Part shown: positions 26,444-35,657 of the stretch, piece after piece
Layout of the letters: each line of letters starts with the position of its first letter
How positions within the stretch are numbered: position 1 is the first letter of the stretch
Notes under the pieces: model-generated
Databases searched by the model: none
Told to the model about the DNA's origin: nothing
Seen by the model: the letters and a program-made list of their open reading frames with translations, nothing else
Position numbers and translations under genes: made by a program
NCBI RefSeq assembly: GCF_900095795.1
Contig: NZ_LT608328.1
Location: 2,597,001 to 2,661,000, forward strand
DNA from: Petrimonas mucosa
GTDB taxonomy: Bacteria; Bacteroidota; Bacteroidia; Bacteroidales; Dysgonomonadaceae
Direction: 5' to 3'
DNA length: 64,000 nucleotides

Positions 26444-27648
26444 TACGTATTTGATTAGAAATTCACACAAATATAGCTAAATAAATGTAATTGATTAACA
26501 AAAAAGAGGAAGAGAACACAAACTAAGCAAAGGGAATGATAAGCAACAGCAAGCAATTAAATAAGCGAGACTGTAATTTAAACTGTGTCAAAGAATAAAA
26601 ATAATTATTTATTACTTTTACTAAACAGTTTACATTATGGAAGATTTTGATTACAAGTCCTTTCAAGCCAAGGCACTGGAACAGCTAAAATCCGGTAAAC
26701 CTCTATTGGGTAAAGACGGTGCATTTGCCCCATTATTGGAGAACCTTCTTAATGCTGCCCTGGAAGGTGAGATGGATGCTCACATGGATGATGAAGAGCG
26801 CTCAAACGGTAACCGCCGCAATGGTTACAACCGCAAGCAGGTTCAGACCTCACTTGGTGAAGTAACAGTTCAAACTCCACGTGACAGAGACTCTCGGTTT
26901 GAACCTGAGTTTATAAAAAAGCGTGAACGTATTTTAGCAGAAGGTGTGGCTGACCGTATCATCGGTTTATACGCCCTGGGAAACAGTACACGAGAGATCA
27001 GCGACTGGATGGAGGAGAACCTTGGCAACCGTGTTTCAGCCGATACCATAAGCTCCATTACTGACCGTGTGTTGCCTGAACTCCAATCCTGGCGCACTCG
27101 TCCTCTTGATCCGGTTTACCCTATAGTATGGATGGATGCTATTCATTACAAAGTGATGGATGACAAGAATCGCCCTGCTACCCGTGCAATTTACAACGTA
27201 CTTGGTGTTGATCGCAACGGACATAAAGATCTGCTGGGAATGTACATCTCCAAGAGTGAGGGTGCCAATTTTTGGCTGTCTGTTCTTACAGATTTACAAA
27301 CCCGTGGGGTACAGGATATTTTAATTGCAAGCACCGATAATCTTAACGGTTTCTCGGATGCCATTAACAGTGTTTTTCCTGAAACCATCGTTCAAAGTTG
27401 CATAGTTCATCAGATACGTAACTCAGTTAAGTATGTTGCAAGCAAGTATCAGAAGTCTTTTCTGAAAGATCTGAAGCTGGTTTATCAGGCCGTAAACCGA
27501 GAGACAGCAGAGGATGAGTTAGACAATCTTGAACTTAACTGGGGTGAGCAGTACCCCCTGGTAATAAAATCCTGGCGTGACAACTGGCATAAATTATCAG
27601 CTTATTTTCAGTATACTGACTCTATCCGCCGGCTTATTTATACTACTA

Positions 27649-28682
27649 ACGTGAGTTCGGGATAAGAAAATCATAAAAAAAGTTGTGATATAGGGAGATT
27701 ATTTGTATATTTATAGCTGATAATCAAACAAATAACAAACATCAACCCTATGATCACAACAGACAAAGTTATTGAAATATTTTGTATTGCCGACGATTTT
27801 TGTGCAGAATATGAGAATGAAATCCGGAATCACCAACTTCAAGCAGGTGACATAACGAAAAGGAGAAACAGGAAAACGCAAATGTCCCAGAGCGAGATTA
27901 TTGCCGTGATGGTCTGCTTCCACTGTGGAACCTTTCATAATTTCAAGAATTATTACCTGTTTTATATTTGCAAGCACATGAAGAGCTATTTTCCAAATGC
28001 CGTTTCCTACAACCGTTTTGTCGAGTTGCAACCCAGGGTGATTGTACCTTTCATGCTGTTGCTCAAACTCTTTGGATTTGGTGAATGCACAGGCATTACA
28101 TATGTGGATAGCACTCCAATCAAAGTATGTCATAACAAGCGTATCCACTCGAATAAAGTATTCAGGGATCTGGCACAAAGAGGGAAAAGTACGATGGGCT
28201 GGTTTTTTGGATTCAAGCTTCATCTGGTCTGTAATGAAAAGGGTGAATTGCTGAATTTCTCTCTCACAAAAGGCAATGTCGACGATAGAAACCCTGACGT
28301 AATCAATGTTCTTACCAAAGATCTTTTCGGTAAACTATATGCAGACAAGGGTTACATCAGCACAAAGCTCTTCGAGATGCTGTTTGACCAGGGAGTTCAT
28401 TTAGTGACCGGTATACGCTCAAATATGAAAAATTCCCTGATGTCATTCCGCGACAAGATTCTCTTACGCAAAAGATCTGTAATTGAGTCCATCAATGATG
28501 AACTGAAGAATATCTGCCAGATAGAACATTCAAGGCATCGTTCCACACATAATTTCATCATGAACATAATTGCTGCATTGGTGGCATATTGTTTCTTTCC
28601 CAAAAAGCCTTCAATCAAATTTGAAGTGGAAAAGTCAAGTCAATTAACCATTTGGGGATAATATGTTATCCCGAACTCACGT
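27649..28682 (+). mobile_element. IS982-family element, copy B
   Basis: 1,034 bases, with the same ends as copies A and C, flanked by the direct repeat tacta (27644-27648 and 28683-28687). It interrupts the IS256 transposase gene. It differs from copy A at two or more bases, for example at 27720 in the leader and a silent change at about 27887 in the gene. Confidence 0.93.
27750..28661 (+). CDS. IS982-family transposase (copy B)
   Basis: A 303-residue product identical in sequence to those of copies A and C, with the same DDE motifs (YVDSTPIKV, YADKGYI, VIESINDELK). The gene is intact inside a broken host element, so it remains a possible source of further transposition. Confidence 0.95.
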   Translation: MITTDKVIEIFCIADDFCAEYENEIRNHQLQAGDITKRRNRKTQMSQSEIIAVMVCFHCGTFHNFKNYYLFYICKHMKSYFPNAVSYNRFVELQPRVIVPFMLLLKLFGFGECTGITYVDSTPIKVCHNKRIHSNKVFRDLAQRGKSTMGWFFGFKLHLVCNEKGELLNFSLTKGNVDDRNPDVINVLTKDLFGKLYADKGYISTKLFEMLFDQGVHLVTGIRSNMKNSLMSFRDKILLRKRSVIESINDELKNICQIEHSRHRSTHNFIMNIIAALVAYCFFPKKPSIKFEVEKSSQLTIWG

Positions 28683-28898
28683 TACTAACATAGTTGAAGG
28701 GTATCATCGCCAAATACGAAAGGTGACCAAAAATAAGGGAGTATTCACCAACGATACCGCATTGGAAAAACTAGTCTAACTGGCTTATCGCAATATCCGA
28801 AAAAAATGGGTAATGCCACTACACAACTGGGGGCAGACAGCACAGCAGCTGGCTATTCTTTTTCCTGAAAGATTTAAATTATTGATTTAATTAAATAA

Positions 28899-30486
28899 TT
28901 CAAGTTTCGCAAGTAAAAATTCAGTAAAAATAATCGCATAAAAAAACGGCACAGAGGCTTCTGTAATTCACAGATTATTAGTATATTTAAGCGTCAAAAC
29001 CAAAAATACTAACAGCCCTATGCCGATATACAAAAGTAACTCCATTTTATCAGAAATCAGCGTTTTTTTCAAGAAAGATGATTCAAACAGTGCCCTTTTT
29101 ACCCTGACGGATATGCTAAAAGGTTTCAACATGTCGGAGAAGGTCCTCTTCGGGAGCAGGAGCAAATGCAACAGCAAGTATTCCCTGCTGCAGGTGCTCG
29201 AGTTGCTGATTATGTTCCCCTGTTTCATGATCAAGAATCCTTACAATTATTGTCGATCATCCCTAAGCGGCTTCTTTGGCTGCGAAAAGGATGTTTTCTA
29301 CCGTTTCGTAAACTACGAAATTTATGATTGGCGCAAGATACTCTACCACTTCACCATTCAAATATGGAACAAGGTTCGCGTGAGAAGTGACCACAAGCAT
29401 CAAACTGTTTGCCTGATGGTGGACGATACCGACTTTCCCAAAACGGGAAGGCGTATTGAAAACATCGGTAGGGTCTATTCCCACCTGGGACACAAGACGA
29501 TCCTTGGTTTCAAATCTCTCTTTCTGGGCATCACGGATGGCAAGAGCCAGTTCATCCTCGACTTCGCCATCCTCGGGGAGAAGGGCAGGAAGAACAACTT
29601 CAGCATGAGCGACAAGGAGCTCGAATCGCGGTTTACCAAGGATAGAGATGAAGCGTCCCCCGTTGTAACGCGGGCAAAAGAGTACGGGGAGAGCAAAATC
29701 CAGTTGATGATAACCATGATAAAGCGAGCCATTAGAAAGGGCATCCGCTTTGACTACCTGCTTGCCGACAGCTGGTTCACCTGCTCGGAGGTGATTCGCT
29801 TCATACGTGACAGGCACATCAAGTGCCATTACCTGGGTATGATCAAGATTGGGAAGAAGGGAGTTACAAAATACGGTTTTGAAGGGAAGGAACTCACCGC
29901 CCGGGCACTGATCAATCTGCTTGAAGCCAGGGGTGAAGCCAGAAGGAGCCGAAAGCTTGGTTGTCAGTATATTACCGCTGACGTTCGCTTTGCGGGCACA
30001 GATGTACGTCTCTATTTTGTGAAGAGAAAAAAGGAGTCCTGGAATGGAATAATGACGACCAACCTCTCCCTGGAGTTCCTGGAAGCCTATCGGATTTATG
30101 CCATGCGCTGGTCCCTCGAGGTCTTCTTCAAGGAAACCAAGGGGTTGCTGGGTATGGGCAAGTGTCAATCCCGGAACTTCGCGGCGCAGCTTGCCGCAAC
30201 CACGATCACGGCATTGCAATACAATTTGCTTTCCCTGGCTAAAAGGTTCACCAGTTATGAGACCATTGGCGGAATCTTCAGGGATGTGCAACACTCTGGC
30301 ATGGAGCTCTCCGTAACGGAGAGGATATGGGGTATTATCCTCGAAATGGTGAAAATCATGACCGGGATCTTCTCCATTGAAGAGGAAGAGATCTTCGATG
30401 CAATCATTAATAAATCGGATAATCTGGCTCACTTTATCAACTTTTATGAACTAAAATCGGCAAGTTAGCAACTTGCGAAACTTGAA
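28899..30486 (+). mobile_element. IS4-family element, copy 2
   Basis: 1,588 bases with ends ttcaagtttcgcaagt and complement, flanked by the direct repeat ttaaataa (28891-28898 and 30487-30494). It is inserted 8 bases after the stop codon of the broken IS256 transposase, still inside that element. It is inverted relative to copy 1. Confidence 0.92.
29020..30468 (+). CDS. IS4-family transposase (copy 2)
   Basis: A 482-residue transposase with VDDTDFPKT, LADSWFTCSEV and the Y-(2)-R-(3)-E-(6)-K signature YAMRWSLEVFFKETK. It differs from copy 1 at about six positions (Asn/Tyr after RFVN, Arg/Gly before HKT, Asn/Arg in AIxKGIR, Ala/Asp in RxRHIK, Arg/Lys in TxYGF). Full length. The large antisense frame is a shadow. 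Confidence 0.95.
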   Translation: MPIYKSNSILSEISVFFKKDDSNSALFTLTDMLKGFNMSEKVLFGSRSKCNSKYSLLQVLELLIMFPCFMIKNPYNYCRSSLSGFFGCEKDVFYRFVNYEIYDWRKILYHFTIQIWNKVRVRSDHKHQTVCLMVDDTDFPKTGRRIENIGRVYSHLGHKTILGFKSLFLGITDGKSQFILDFAILGEKGRKNNFSMSDKELESRFTKDRDEASPVVTRAKEYGESKIQLMITMIKRAIRKGIRFDYLLADSWFTCSEVIRFIRDRHIKCHYLGMIKIGKKGVTKYGFEGKELTARALINLLEARGEARRSRKLGCQYITADVRFAGTDVRLYFVKRKKESWNGIMTTNLSLEFLEAYRIYAMRWSLEVFFKETKGLLGMGKCQSRNFAAQLAATTITALQYNLLSLAKRFTSYETIGGIFRDVQHSGMELSVTERIWGIILEMVKIMTGIFSIEEEEIFDAIINKSDNLAHFINFYELKSAS

Positions 30487-30575
30487 TTAAATAATAATAC
30501 AAGGATTTCAATATATTTAATTAGTTTTGCTGATGACCAACAAAACGATGGCGAAGCTTTGAACCATTGATAGTT

Positions 30576-30610
30576 AAAAACGATTAGGGGATCGACCCCT
30601 AACCGTTTTT
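30576..30610. terminator. Long hairpin in the 3' end of the IS256 element
   Basis: A 15-base stem with one mismatch (aaaaacgattagggg against cccctaaccgttttt) and a short loop. The A and T runs at its feet let it act as a terminator in either direction. It lies between the IS256 coding remains and the right terminal repeat and would block read-through into or out of the element. Confidence 0.65.
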
Positions 30611-30731
30611 GACCAACTAAAACTCAGGTCTCGGCATTACCCATTAATAAATGATGCCAAATTAATTATAAAAATAAAACCTGACACAGTTTAATTTACA
30701 CAACCGTTTTAAACCCCAAATAGTATATTAC

Positions 30732-31319
30732 ATGGAAAACATTGTACATCACAATCCAAACACAAACGTTGTGGACGAGCTGTTTTTGAACAGCCCCAAT
30801 TATTTTAAATTCGAACAGACCGAAGAACACCCAAAAAAGGAGAACACACTCTATCTGACTATCAAGCAGAAATGGTTCGATGAAATCGTCGCCGGACGCA
30901 AAAATGTGGAGTACCGCGATATCAAGGAGACAACCATGAAAAAGTACCTCGATTTAACTGTCAGGGGAGATAATACCATTTTGGTGAACGAGCATCTTCC
31001 GGTAGATGGATTACTGGGTATTTTTGAATACAACAACGGGATATTCTGTTATGTACCCAGGATATATCAATACCTCAACCTGGCGGTAGGCTACAAAAAA
31101 GATCGTGATACGGCACTGATCCGTGTGAAGGGAGCCTGTATTATGCCCTACAGGTTAGAGGACGGCAGGATTTATCGTTTCAACGACGAGATGATCGAAG
31201 GTGTTGAAACAATGTCTCAAGGCGAATTTATCAAGACATCGTACAGGGAAAACGGAGAGTTGTGCTACTGGACCATCGGCTACCAACTGGGTGAAATAGT
31301 GGAGTTGGATAAAAAATGA
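30732..31319 (+). CDS. ASCH-like domain protein
   Basis: A 195-residue soluble protein. From residue 40 it has TLYLTIKQKWFDEIVAGRK followed by NVEYRDI, the pattern of ASCH/PUA-like beta-barrels (substrate loop after W-x-x-I-x-x-G-x-K). ASCH domains bind RNA or modified nucleotides; the role here is unknown. It is the first gene outside the insertion-sequence cluster. The start follows the IS256 end by only 32 bases, so its native promoter may have been replaced. An upstream Met would have been inside the element, so this ATG is the only option. Confidence 0.65.
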   Translation: MENIVHHNPNTNVVDELFLNSPNYFKFEQTEEHPKKENTLYLTIKQKWFDEIVAGRKNVEYRDIKETTMKKYLDLTVRGDNTILVNEHLPVDGLLGIFEYNNGIFCYVPRIYQYLNLAVGYKKDRDTALIRVKGACIMPYRLEDGRIYRFNDEMIEGVETMSQGEFIKTSYRENGELCYWTIGYQLGEIVELDKK

Positions 31320-31410
31320 GTTTACTCTGTACGCGAAACACCATTGAATCCATATTTATTCCAAAAAAATGGTAGCACACAATGAGACTTGACTTGTTTG
31401 ATTAACTTCA

Positions 31411-31445
31411 AAAAAAAACGCACAGTCAAACGCTAAACTGTGCGT
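31411..31445 (-). terminator. Intrinsic terminator of the tmRNA gene
   Basis: On the minus strand a 9-base perfect stem (acgcacagt with actgtgcgt) is followed by a run of seven or more T. It lies about 50 bases beyond the tmRNA 3' end. Confidence 0.85.
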
Positions 31446-31492
31446 AAAACTGTGCGTAAATTAACTAAACCACTGACATACAGCGTATACTG

Positions 31493-31890
31493 TGGACCTG
31501 GAGGGATTCGAACCCTCGTCCAAACGAGGAAATAATTTGCTTTCTACATGCTTAGTTTCATTTTGATTGTCGGGATGGAGCACGACTGAAACCACCAGAC
31601 TCCATCCTTATCTTCTTAATTTTCGGATGGGAGCCGAAGCCTCTCCCGTCCTATCTCCGATTTACCTGCACCACCTGATCGGCACGCTTCGGAGCCACAG
31701 CTTCCGGGTGATGTCTTGTCCCGACACCTTGGTCGGGATTAAGCGATTAACCTACTCTACTTCGGTTACGCAGCAAGAGCGTAATTGTTATTGCCAGTTA
31801 TTGTTTTGAAGATTGAGATTTAAGTGCCAACCCACAATGCACTGCATGCTTACAAACCACTTCTGCCCGCTGTCAAAACCGGTCAAGCCC
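31493..31890 (-). ncRNA. ssrA: Transfer-messenger RNA (tmRNA)
   Basis: About 398 bases. The 3' half-tRNA carries the T-arm ggGTTCGAATCCc and an acceptor strand that pairs with the 5' gggcttg, allowing wobbles. The 5' part has the conserved ttttgacagcggg. The tag frame lies at 31766-31795 on the minus strand and reads GGC AAT AAC AAT TAC GCT CTT GCT GCG TAA, giving G-N-N-N-Y-A-L-A-A, close to other Bacteroidales tags. It rescues stalled ribosomes and marks products for proteolysis. CCA is not fully encoded. Confidence 0.95.
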
Positions 31891-32043
31891 ATATTGAATA
31901 TGAAATTCGACACAAAGTTAATGATTTGGTTTAACAAGAGCAAATTTTTCTGCCACAGCCATAGATTGGCAACGATTATGCTCGATTGTATCGGGTTAAA
32001 CGATTTTTGAGAATCAGCGACACGTTATCTGAATTAAAATCTT

Positions 32044-32051
32044 TATTTTTG
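32044..32051 (+). promoter_or_regulatory. -7 box of the nfnAB promoter
   Basis: TATTTTTG fits TAnnTTTG and lies 20 bases before the ATG at 32072. A clear -33 TTG is not seen at the usual spacing. Confidence 0.5.
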
Positions 32052-32071
32052 TAAAAAATTAAGCAGATCGC

Positions 32072-32854
32072 ATGAACAAAATCATAGCAAAGGAGAATTT
32101 TTCCAACAAGGTTGTCAGTCTGGAAATTGAAGCTCCGTTGATTGCCAGAAGCCGTAAGGCCGGTCACTTTGTAATGGTCAGGGTGGGGAAAAAGGGTGAG
32201 AGGGTTCCATACACCATCGCCTCTGCCGACCCGGTGAAAGGCACCATCACTTTGGTGATACAGCGTGTAGGCAAATCTTCGGAGAAGGTTTGTCAGCTTG
32301 AACCGGGGGACTACATCACCGATTTGGTCGGCCCATTGGGCAAAGCCACACATATCGAGAATTTCGGCACCGTTCTTTGTGCAGGTGGCGGTGTGGGGGT
32401 TGCTCCATTGCTTCCGATAATCGAGGCCATGAAAGGTGCAGGCAATAGGGTGATCACTGTTCTGGCCGCCCGGAGCAAAGAGTTGGTGATTCTGGAGGAT
32501 CAGGTCAGGAAAAATTGTGATGAAGTGATTGTGATGACCGATGACGGTTCATACGGACAACAGGGATTGATCACGGCCGGTGTGGAACAGGTAATTCTGC
32601 GTGAACCGGTAAACCTGTGCGTAACCATCGGACCTGCCATCATGATGAAGTTTGTATCGGAACTGACAAAAAAATATAATGTACCTACCGTTGCATCGCT
32701 CAACACGATTATGGTAGACGGCACCGGCATGTGCGGGGCCTGTCGTGTCACGGTGGGAGGAGTAACCCGTTTTGTCTGTGTTGACGGACCTGAATTTGAT
32801 GCGCACCAGGTCGATTTTGATGAGATGTTGATGCGCTTGAAAGCATATAATTAA
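32072..32854 (+). CDS. nfnA: NfnA-like sulfide/dihydroorotate dehydrogenase-type FAD/NAD(P) subunit
   Basis: A 260-residue ferredoxin-reductase-like protein. FAD-binding barrel with VPYTIAS, NAD(P)-binding LCAGGGVGVAPLLPII, and a C-terminal [2Fe-2S] site with Cys residues in GTGMCGACRVTVGG and FVCVDGPEF. It pairs with the glutamate-synthase-like subunit encoded 13 bases downstream. In clostridia and Thermotoga the pair forms NfnAB, which couples NADH and reduced ferredoxin to NADP reduction. In Bacteroidales it is usually annotated only as a sulfide dehydrogenase or GltA partner, so electron bifurcation here is inferred. Confidence 0.85.
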   Translation: MNKIIAKENFSNKVVSLEIEAPLIARSRKAGHFVMVRVGKKGERVPYTIASADPVKGTITLVIQRVGKSSEKVCQLEPGDYITDLVGPLGKATHIENFGTVLCAGGGVGVAPLLPIIEAMKGAGNRVITVLAARSKELVILEDQVRKNCDEVIVMTDDGSYGQQGLITAGVEQVILREPVNLCVTIGPAIMMKFVSELTKKYNVPTVASLNTIMVDGTGMCGACRVTVGGVTRFVCVDGPEFDAHQVDFDEMLMRLKAYN

Positions 32855-32867
32855 TAAGGAGAATCGA

Positions 32868-34334
32868 ATGCCAACACAAGAATATTTACAGGCCGAAAGG
32901 GCTCAATCGTGGCGCGAAGAGTTGCGCAGGACATTAAAAAATAGAGATCGGATCAGCCTCGTACGGGTAAAGATGCCGGAAGTGGATCCGGTAGTCAGGA
33001 GCAGGACATACGACGAGGTAAACCTGGGACTGACACCAGAACAGGCAAAGAGTGAAGCACAACGCTGTCTCGACTGCGTCAATCCCACCTGTATCACCGG
33101 GTGTCCGGTTGAAATCAACATACCCAAGTTCATCAAGAACATCGAACGGGGAGAGGTGTTGGAGGCAGCGAAAACGTTGAAGGAGACCAGTGCCTTACCG
33201 GCCGTATGTGGCAGGGTTTGCCCACAGGAGAGACAGTGCGAGAGCAAATGTTTCTATACACAGAAATTGGGGAAGGAACCGGTTGCCATCGGCTACCTGG
33301 AACGGTTTGCCGCCGATTTTGAACGTGAAACCGGCAACATCTCCATTCCCGAAATTGCTCCGCCCAATGGTATCAAGATTGCAGTTGTGGGTTCCGGACC
33401 TGCGGGACTGGCCTTTGCCGGCGACATGATCAAGCTGGGTTACGATGTCACCGTTTTCGAAGCACTTCACGAACTTGGCGGCGTCCTCCGCTATGGAATT
33501 CCCGAATTTCGACTGCCCAACGATATTGTAGAGGTGGAGATCGAAGTTTTGAAAAAGATGGGAGTCAAGTTCATCACCAACTGCATCATTGGCAAAACCA
33601 TCACCCAGGAGGAGTTGAAAGCCGACGGCTACCGGGGCATTTTCATTGGCAGCGGTGCCGGATTGCCCAACTTCATGAATATTCCTGGCGAGAATCTCAA
33701 CGGTGTAATGTCATGCAACGAATACCTCACACGGGTAAACCTGATGCAGGCTGCCGATCCCGAAAGCGACACTCCTGTCCAGATGGGAAAGCGAGTTGCT
33801 GTGATCGGTGGTGGAAATACGGCAATGGATGCTGTGCGCACCGCCCGCAGGTTAGGAGCAGAAAAGGCGATGATCGTCTATCGCCGTTCTGAAGCCGAGA
33901 TGCCGGCTCGGGTTGAAGAGGTGAAACATGCCAAGGAGGAAGGAATCGAGTTCCTCACACTGCACAACCCCATCAGATATGAAGGGGATGAGAAGGGGCG
34001 CGTGCAACGGATGTTGCTGCAGCGGATGAAACTGGGCGAACCCGATGCTTCCGGCAGAAGGAAACCGGTTGAGATAGAAGGCGACAGGATCTGGGTAGAT
34101 GTTGACGAAGTTATCGTGAGTGTGGGCGTATCGCCCAATCCGCTGATCCCCTCCACTTTTTCGGGACTGGAGGTCACCTCGTGGGGCACAGTCGTGGTCA
34201 ATTCGGAGACCATGCAAACCGCCGACGAGACCATCTTTGCCGGTGGAGACATAGTAAGGGGCGGGGCAACGGTAATTCTGGCCATGGGTGACGGCCGGAA
34301 GGCTGCCAAAGCGATGCATGCATCACTGAGCTGA
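32868..34334 (+). CDS. gltA: NfnB/GltA-like NADPH-dependent oxidoreductase subunit
   Basis: A 488-residue homologue of the glutamate synthase small subunit. Cys clusters for two [4Fe-4S] centres lie in RCLDCVNPTCITGCPVEI and VCGRVCPQERQCESKC. The FAD-binding Rossmann motif is VVGSGPAGLAFAGD, the NADPH-binding one is VIGGGNTAMDAVRTARRLGA, and a third block FAGGDIVRGGATVILAMGDG completes the FAD site. No large glutamate synthase subunit is nearby; the partner is the upstream nfnA-like gene (13-base gap). Its end overlaps the convergent tolC-like gene by 12 bases. Confidence 0.88.
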   Translation: MPTQEYLQAERAQSWREELRRTLKNRDRISLVRVKMPEVDPVVRSRTYDEVNLGLTPEQAKSEAQRCLDCVNPTCITGCPVEINIPKFIKNIERGEVLEAAKTLKETSALPAVCGRVCPQERQCESKCFYTQKLGKEPVAIGYLERFAADFERETGNISIPEIAPPNGIKIAVVGSGPAGLAFAGDMIKLGYDVTVFEALHELGGVLRYGIPEFRLPNDIVEVEIEVLKKMGVKFITNCIIGKTITQEELKADGYRGIFIGSGAGLPNFMNIPGENLNGVMSCNEYLTRVNLMQAADPESDTPVQMGKRVAVIGGGNTAMDAVRTARRLGAEKAMIVYRRSEAEMPARVEEVKHAKEEGIEFLTLHNPIRYEGDEKGRVQRMLLQRMKLGEPDASGRRKPVEIEGDRIWVDVDEVIVSVGVSPNPLIPSTFSGLEVTSWGTVVVNSETMQTADETIFAGGDIVRGGATVILAMGDGRKAAKAMHASLS

Positions 34335-35657
34335 CAGGTACTCCCCTATTCTTCCACTGATCTGCAGGAGTGAAATTTCGTAGAGTTTTGTACGGTATTG
34401 CGCGGTGAGCAACCGTTGTTCCGCCTGAAGGAGGCTTACCTGCGCTTCACGCAGCAGGATTCCCGAGAGATCACCCAGTTTGTACCTGTCCATCGCAATC
34501 TCGTAGTTGATCTGTGCATTTTCGAGGCTCTCCTTCTCGAGATTGGTAAGCTCGATATTATTTTGATAGGCAAGCCACATATTGGCAAAATCGCTCTGAA
34601 GCATCAGTTTTTGTCGCTCCAACTGCAGTTCCCGGTTATTTATCCTGAGCCGGGCATTCTTCTGTTCGCGGCTCCGGTTAAATCCGTCGAAAATAGTGAA
34701 CCCCAATGTAACTCCCACGGTTGGCCCCCAATTTCGCTGCTTGTCTACTCCTCCCGTATTATAGTCGAAATGGGTAAAGCCATATTCGCCATTTAACCTC
34801 AGGTAGGGATAATTCTGGCTCTGTGCCATTTTCAAGTCGAGCTCGCTCAACACCTTGTTCTTTTCAGCAAGAAGCAGGGATGTATTGACCTTCAACATAT
34901 TATTGTAAAGCTCCGATTTCGACAACGTTGGATCGAACGAGATGGTGGTATCGGCGGCCAGGAAATGTTGCTCCACATTATCCACCCCCATCATCTCATT
35001 AAGCCGGATGCGTGAGGAGTGCAGCACCTCATATTGCTGAATCAGCTGCGAACTGTCGGCATTGAAGTCGACGCGCGCCTGTTGCAGGTCGAGACGGGAG
35101 AGCGAGCCGATCTGATAGCGGGCCTCCACGATACGCAACCGCTCCCGTGAAAGACTTAGCGCCTGTTTTAGGTTCTGCATCCGGAGTGCCTGCTGGACAT
35201 AGTTGTAATACTCGGCCGTGATGTCGGCGATAAAGTTTTCAACGGCCAACTGCGTATTGAGTTCTCCAACCGATTTCAACTCCTGAAGGCGCTTATAGTT
35301 GGTTTGTACCTTGAATCCCTCAAAGATTGTCCAGTTAAGGTTTACTCCAGCATCAACCGTCTGTGTGACTGAACTCCTCGTCGATACAGTTTCACTGCCG
35401 TCGGCCGGAAACTGGTCGATATTGTTACTCCGGAAATTGTATCCCGAATTCAATCCTATTGTAGGGAGAAAACCCGCATTACCGGGCGTTACATTATTGT
35501 CTGAAATCTGTTGTTCATTCCTGCTGATTTTCAGATCATAATTGTTTTCCAGACCGATACGTATCACCTCCTTTAAATCGATAACTGTCTGGGCAGCCAA
35601 AAGGGAGGGTAACAGCAGTAGAATGACCGGAAGTATGAATCTCTTTGAGTTAAACAT
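34323..35657 (-). CDS. TolC-family outer-membrane efflux protein
   Basis: About 444 residues from the Met at 35657. The longer frame to 35732 lies inside the RND gene and is unlikely. A signal peptide (MFNSKRFILPVILLLLPSLLAAQ) precedes two repeats of the TolC fold (DLKEVIRIGLENNYDLKISRNE at the start; SRLDLQQARVDFNADSSQL mid-protein). The trimer would form the exit duct through the outer membrane. Its ATG overlaps the last codons of the RND gene by 8 bases, so translation is coupled and the three genes form one operon: adaptor, pump, duct. Confidence 0.93.
   Translation of the reverse strand: MFNSKRFILPVILLLLPSLLAAQTVIDLKEVIRIGLENNYDLKISRNEQQISDNNVTPGNAGFLPTIGLNSGYNFRSNNIDQFPADGSETVSTRSSVTQTVDAGVNLNWTIFEGFKVQTNYKRLQELKSVGELNTQLAVENFIADITAEYYNYVQQALRMQNLKQALSLSRERLRIVEARYQIGSLSRLDLQQARVDFNADSSQLIQQYEVLHSSRIRLNEMMGVDNVEQHFLAADTTISFDPTLSKSELYNNMLKVNTSLLLAEKNKVLSELDLKMAQSQNYPYLRLNGEYGFTHFDYNTGGVDKQRNWGPTVGVTLGFTIFDGFNRSREQKNARLRINNRELQLERQKLMLQSDFANMWLAYQNNIELTNLEKESLENAQINYEIAMDRYKLGDLSGILLREAQVSLLQAEQRLLTAQYRTKLYEISLLQISGRIGEYLSAQ

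Larger units (their letters stand above)
26637..28890 (+). pseudogene. IS256-family transposase, interrupted and with an in-frame stop
   Basis: The gene is split: 26637-27648 and 28688-28890 join in frame across IS982 copy B to give about 404 codons, normal for IS256. The first part has WMDAIHYKVM (first Asp) and ASTDNLNGF (second Asp). The catalytic Glu (NIVEGYHRQIRK) lies just after the insertion and is lost from the truncated product, which ends YTTNVSSG using IS982 bases. The 3' part also carries TAA at 28777-28779 where the family has a Tyr (LV-stop-LAYRNI). The element is therefore doubly inactivated. Confidence 0.9.
26573..30699 (+). mobile_element. IS256-family element broken by IS982 copy B and IS4 copy 2
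   Basis: Inverted ends gtaatttaaactgtgtca (26573-26590) and its near-perfect complement (30682-30699) bound the region. Removing the two nested elements leaves an IS256 element of about 1.5 kb. No target duplication is visible outside the ends (gcgagact and acaaccgt). It lies just upstream of the type ISP gene start and forms the right edge of the insertion cluster. Confidence 0.85.

Noticed and set aside
17139-30486. A composite transposon formed by the two IS4 copies
   Set aside because: Each copy has its own matching 7-8 base duplication, which means separate insertions. The copies also differ at several residues.
30573-30612. The long hairpin near 30590 as an attachment site or ncRNA
   Set aside because: It lies inside the IS256 element and has the form of a bidirectional terminator; nothing links it to recombination.
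31493-31520. A duplicated tmRNA 3' end in the accessory region marking an integrated island
   Set aside because: I did not find a second copy of the T-arm and acceptor sequence left of the gene within this window.
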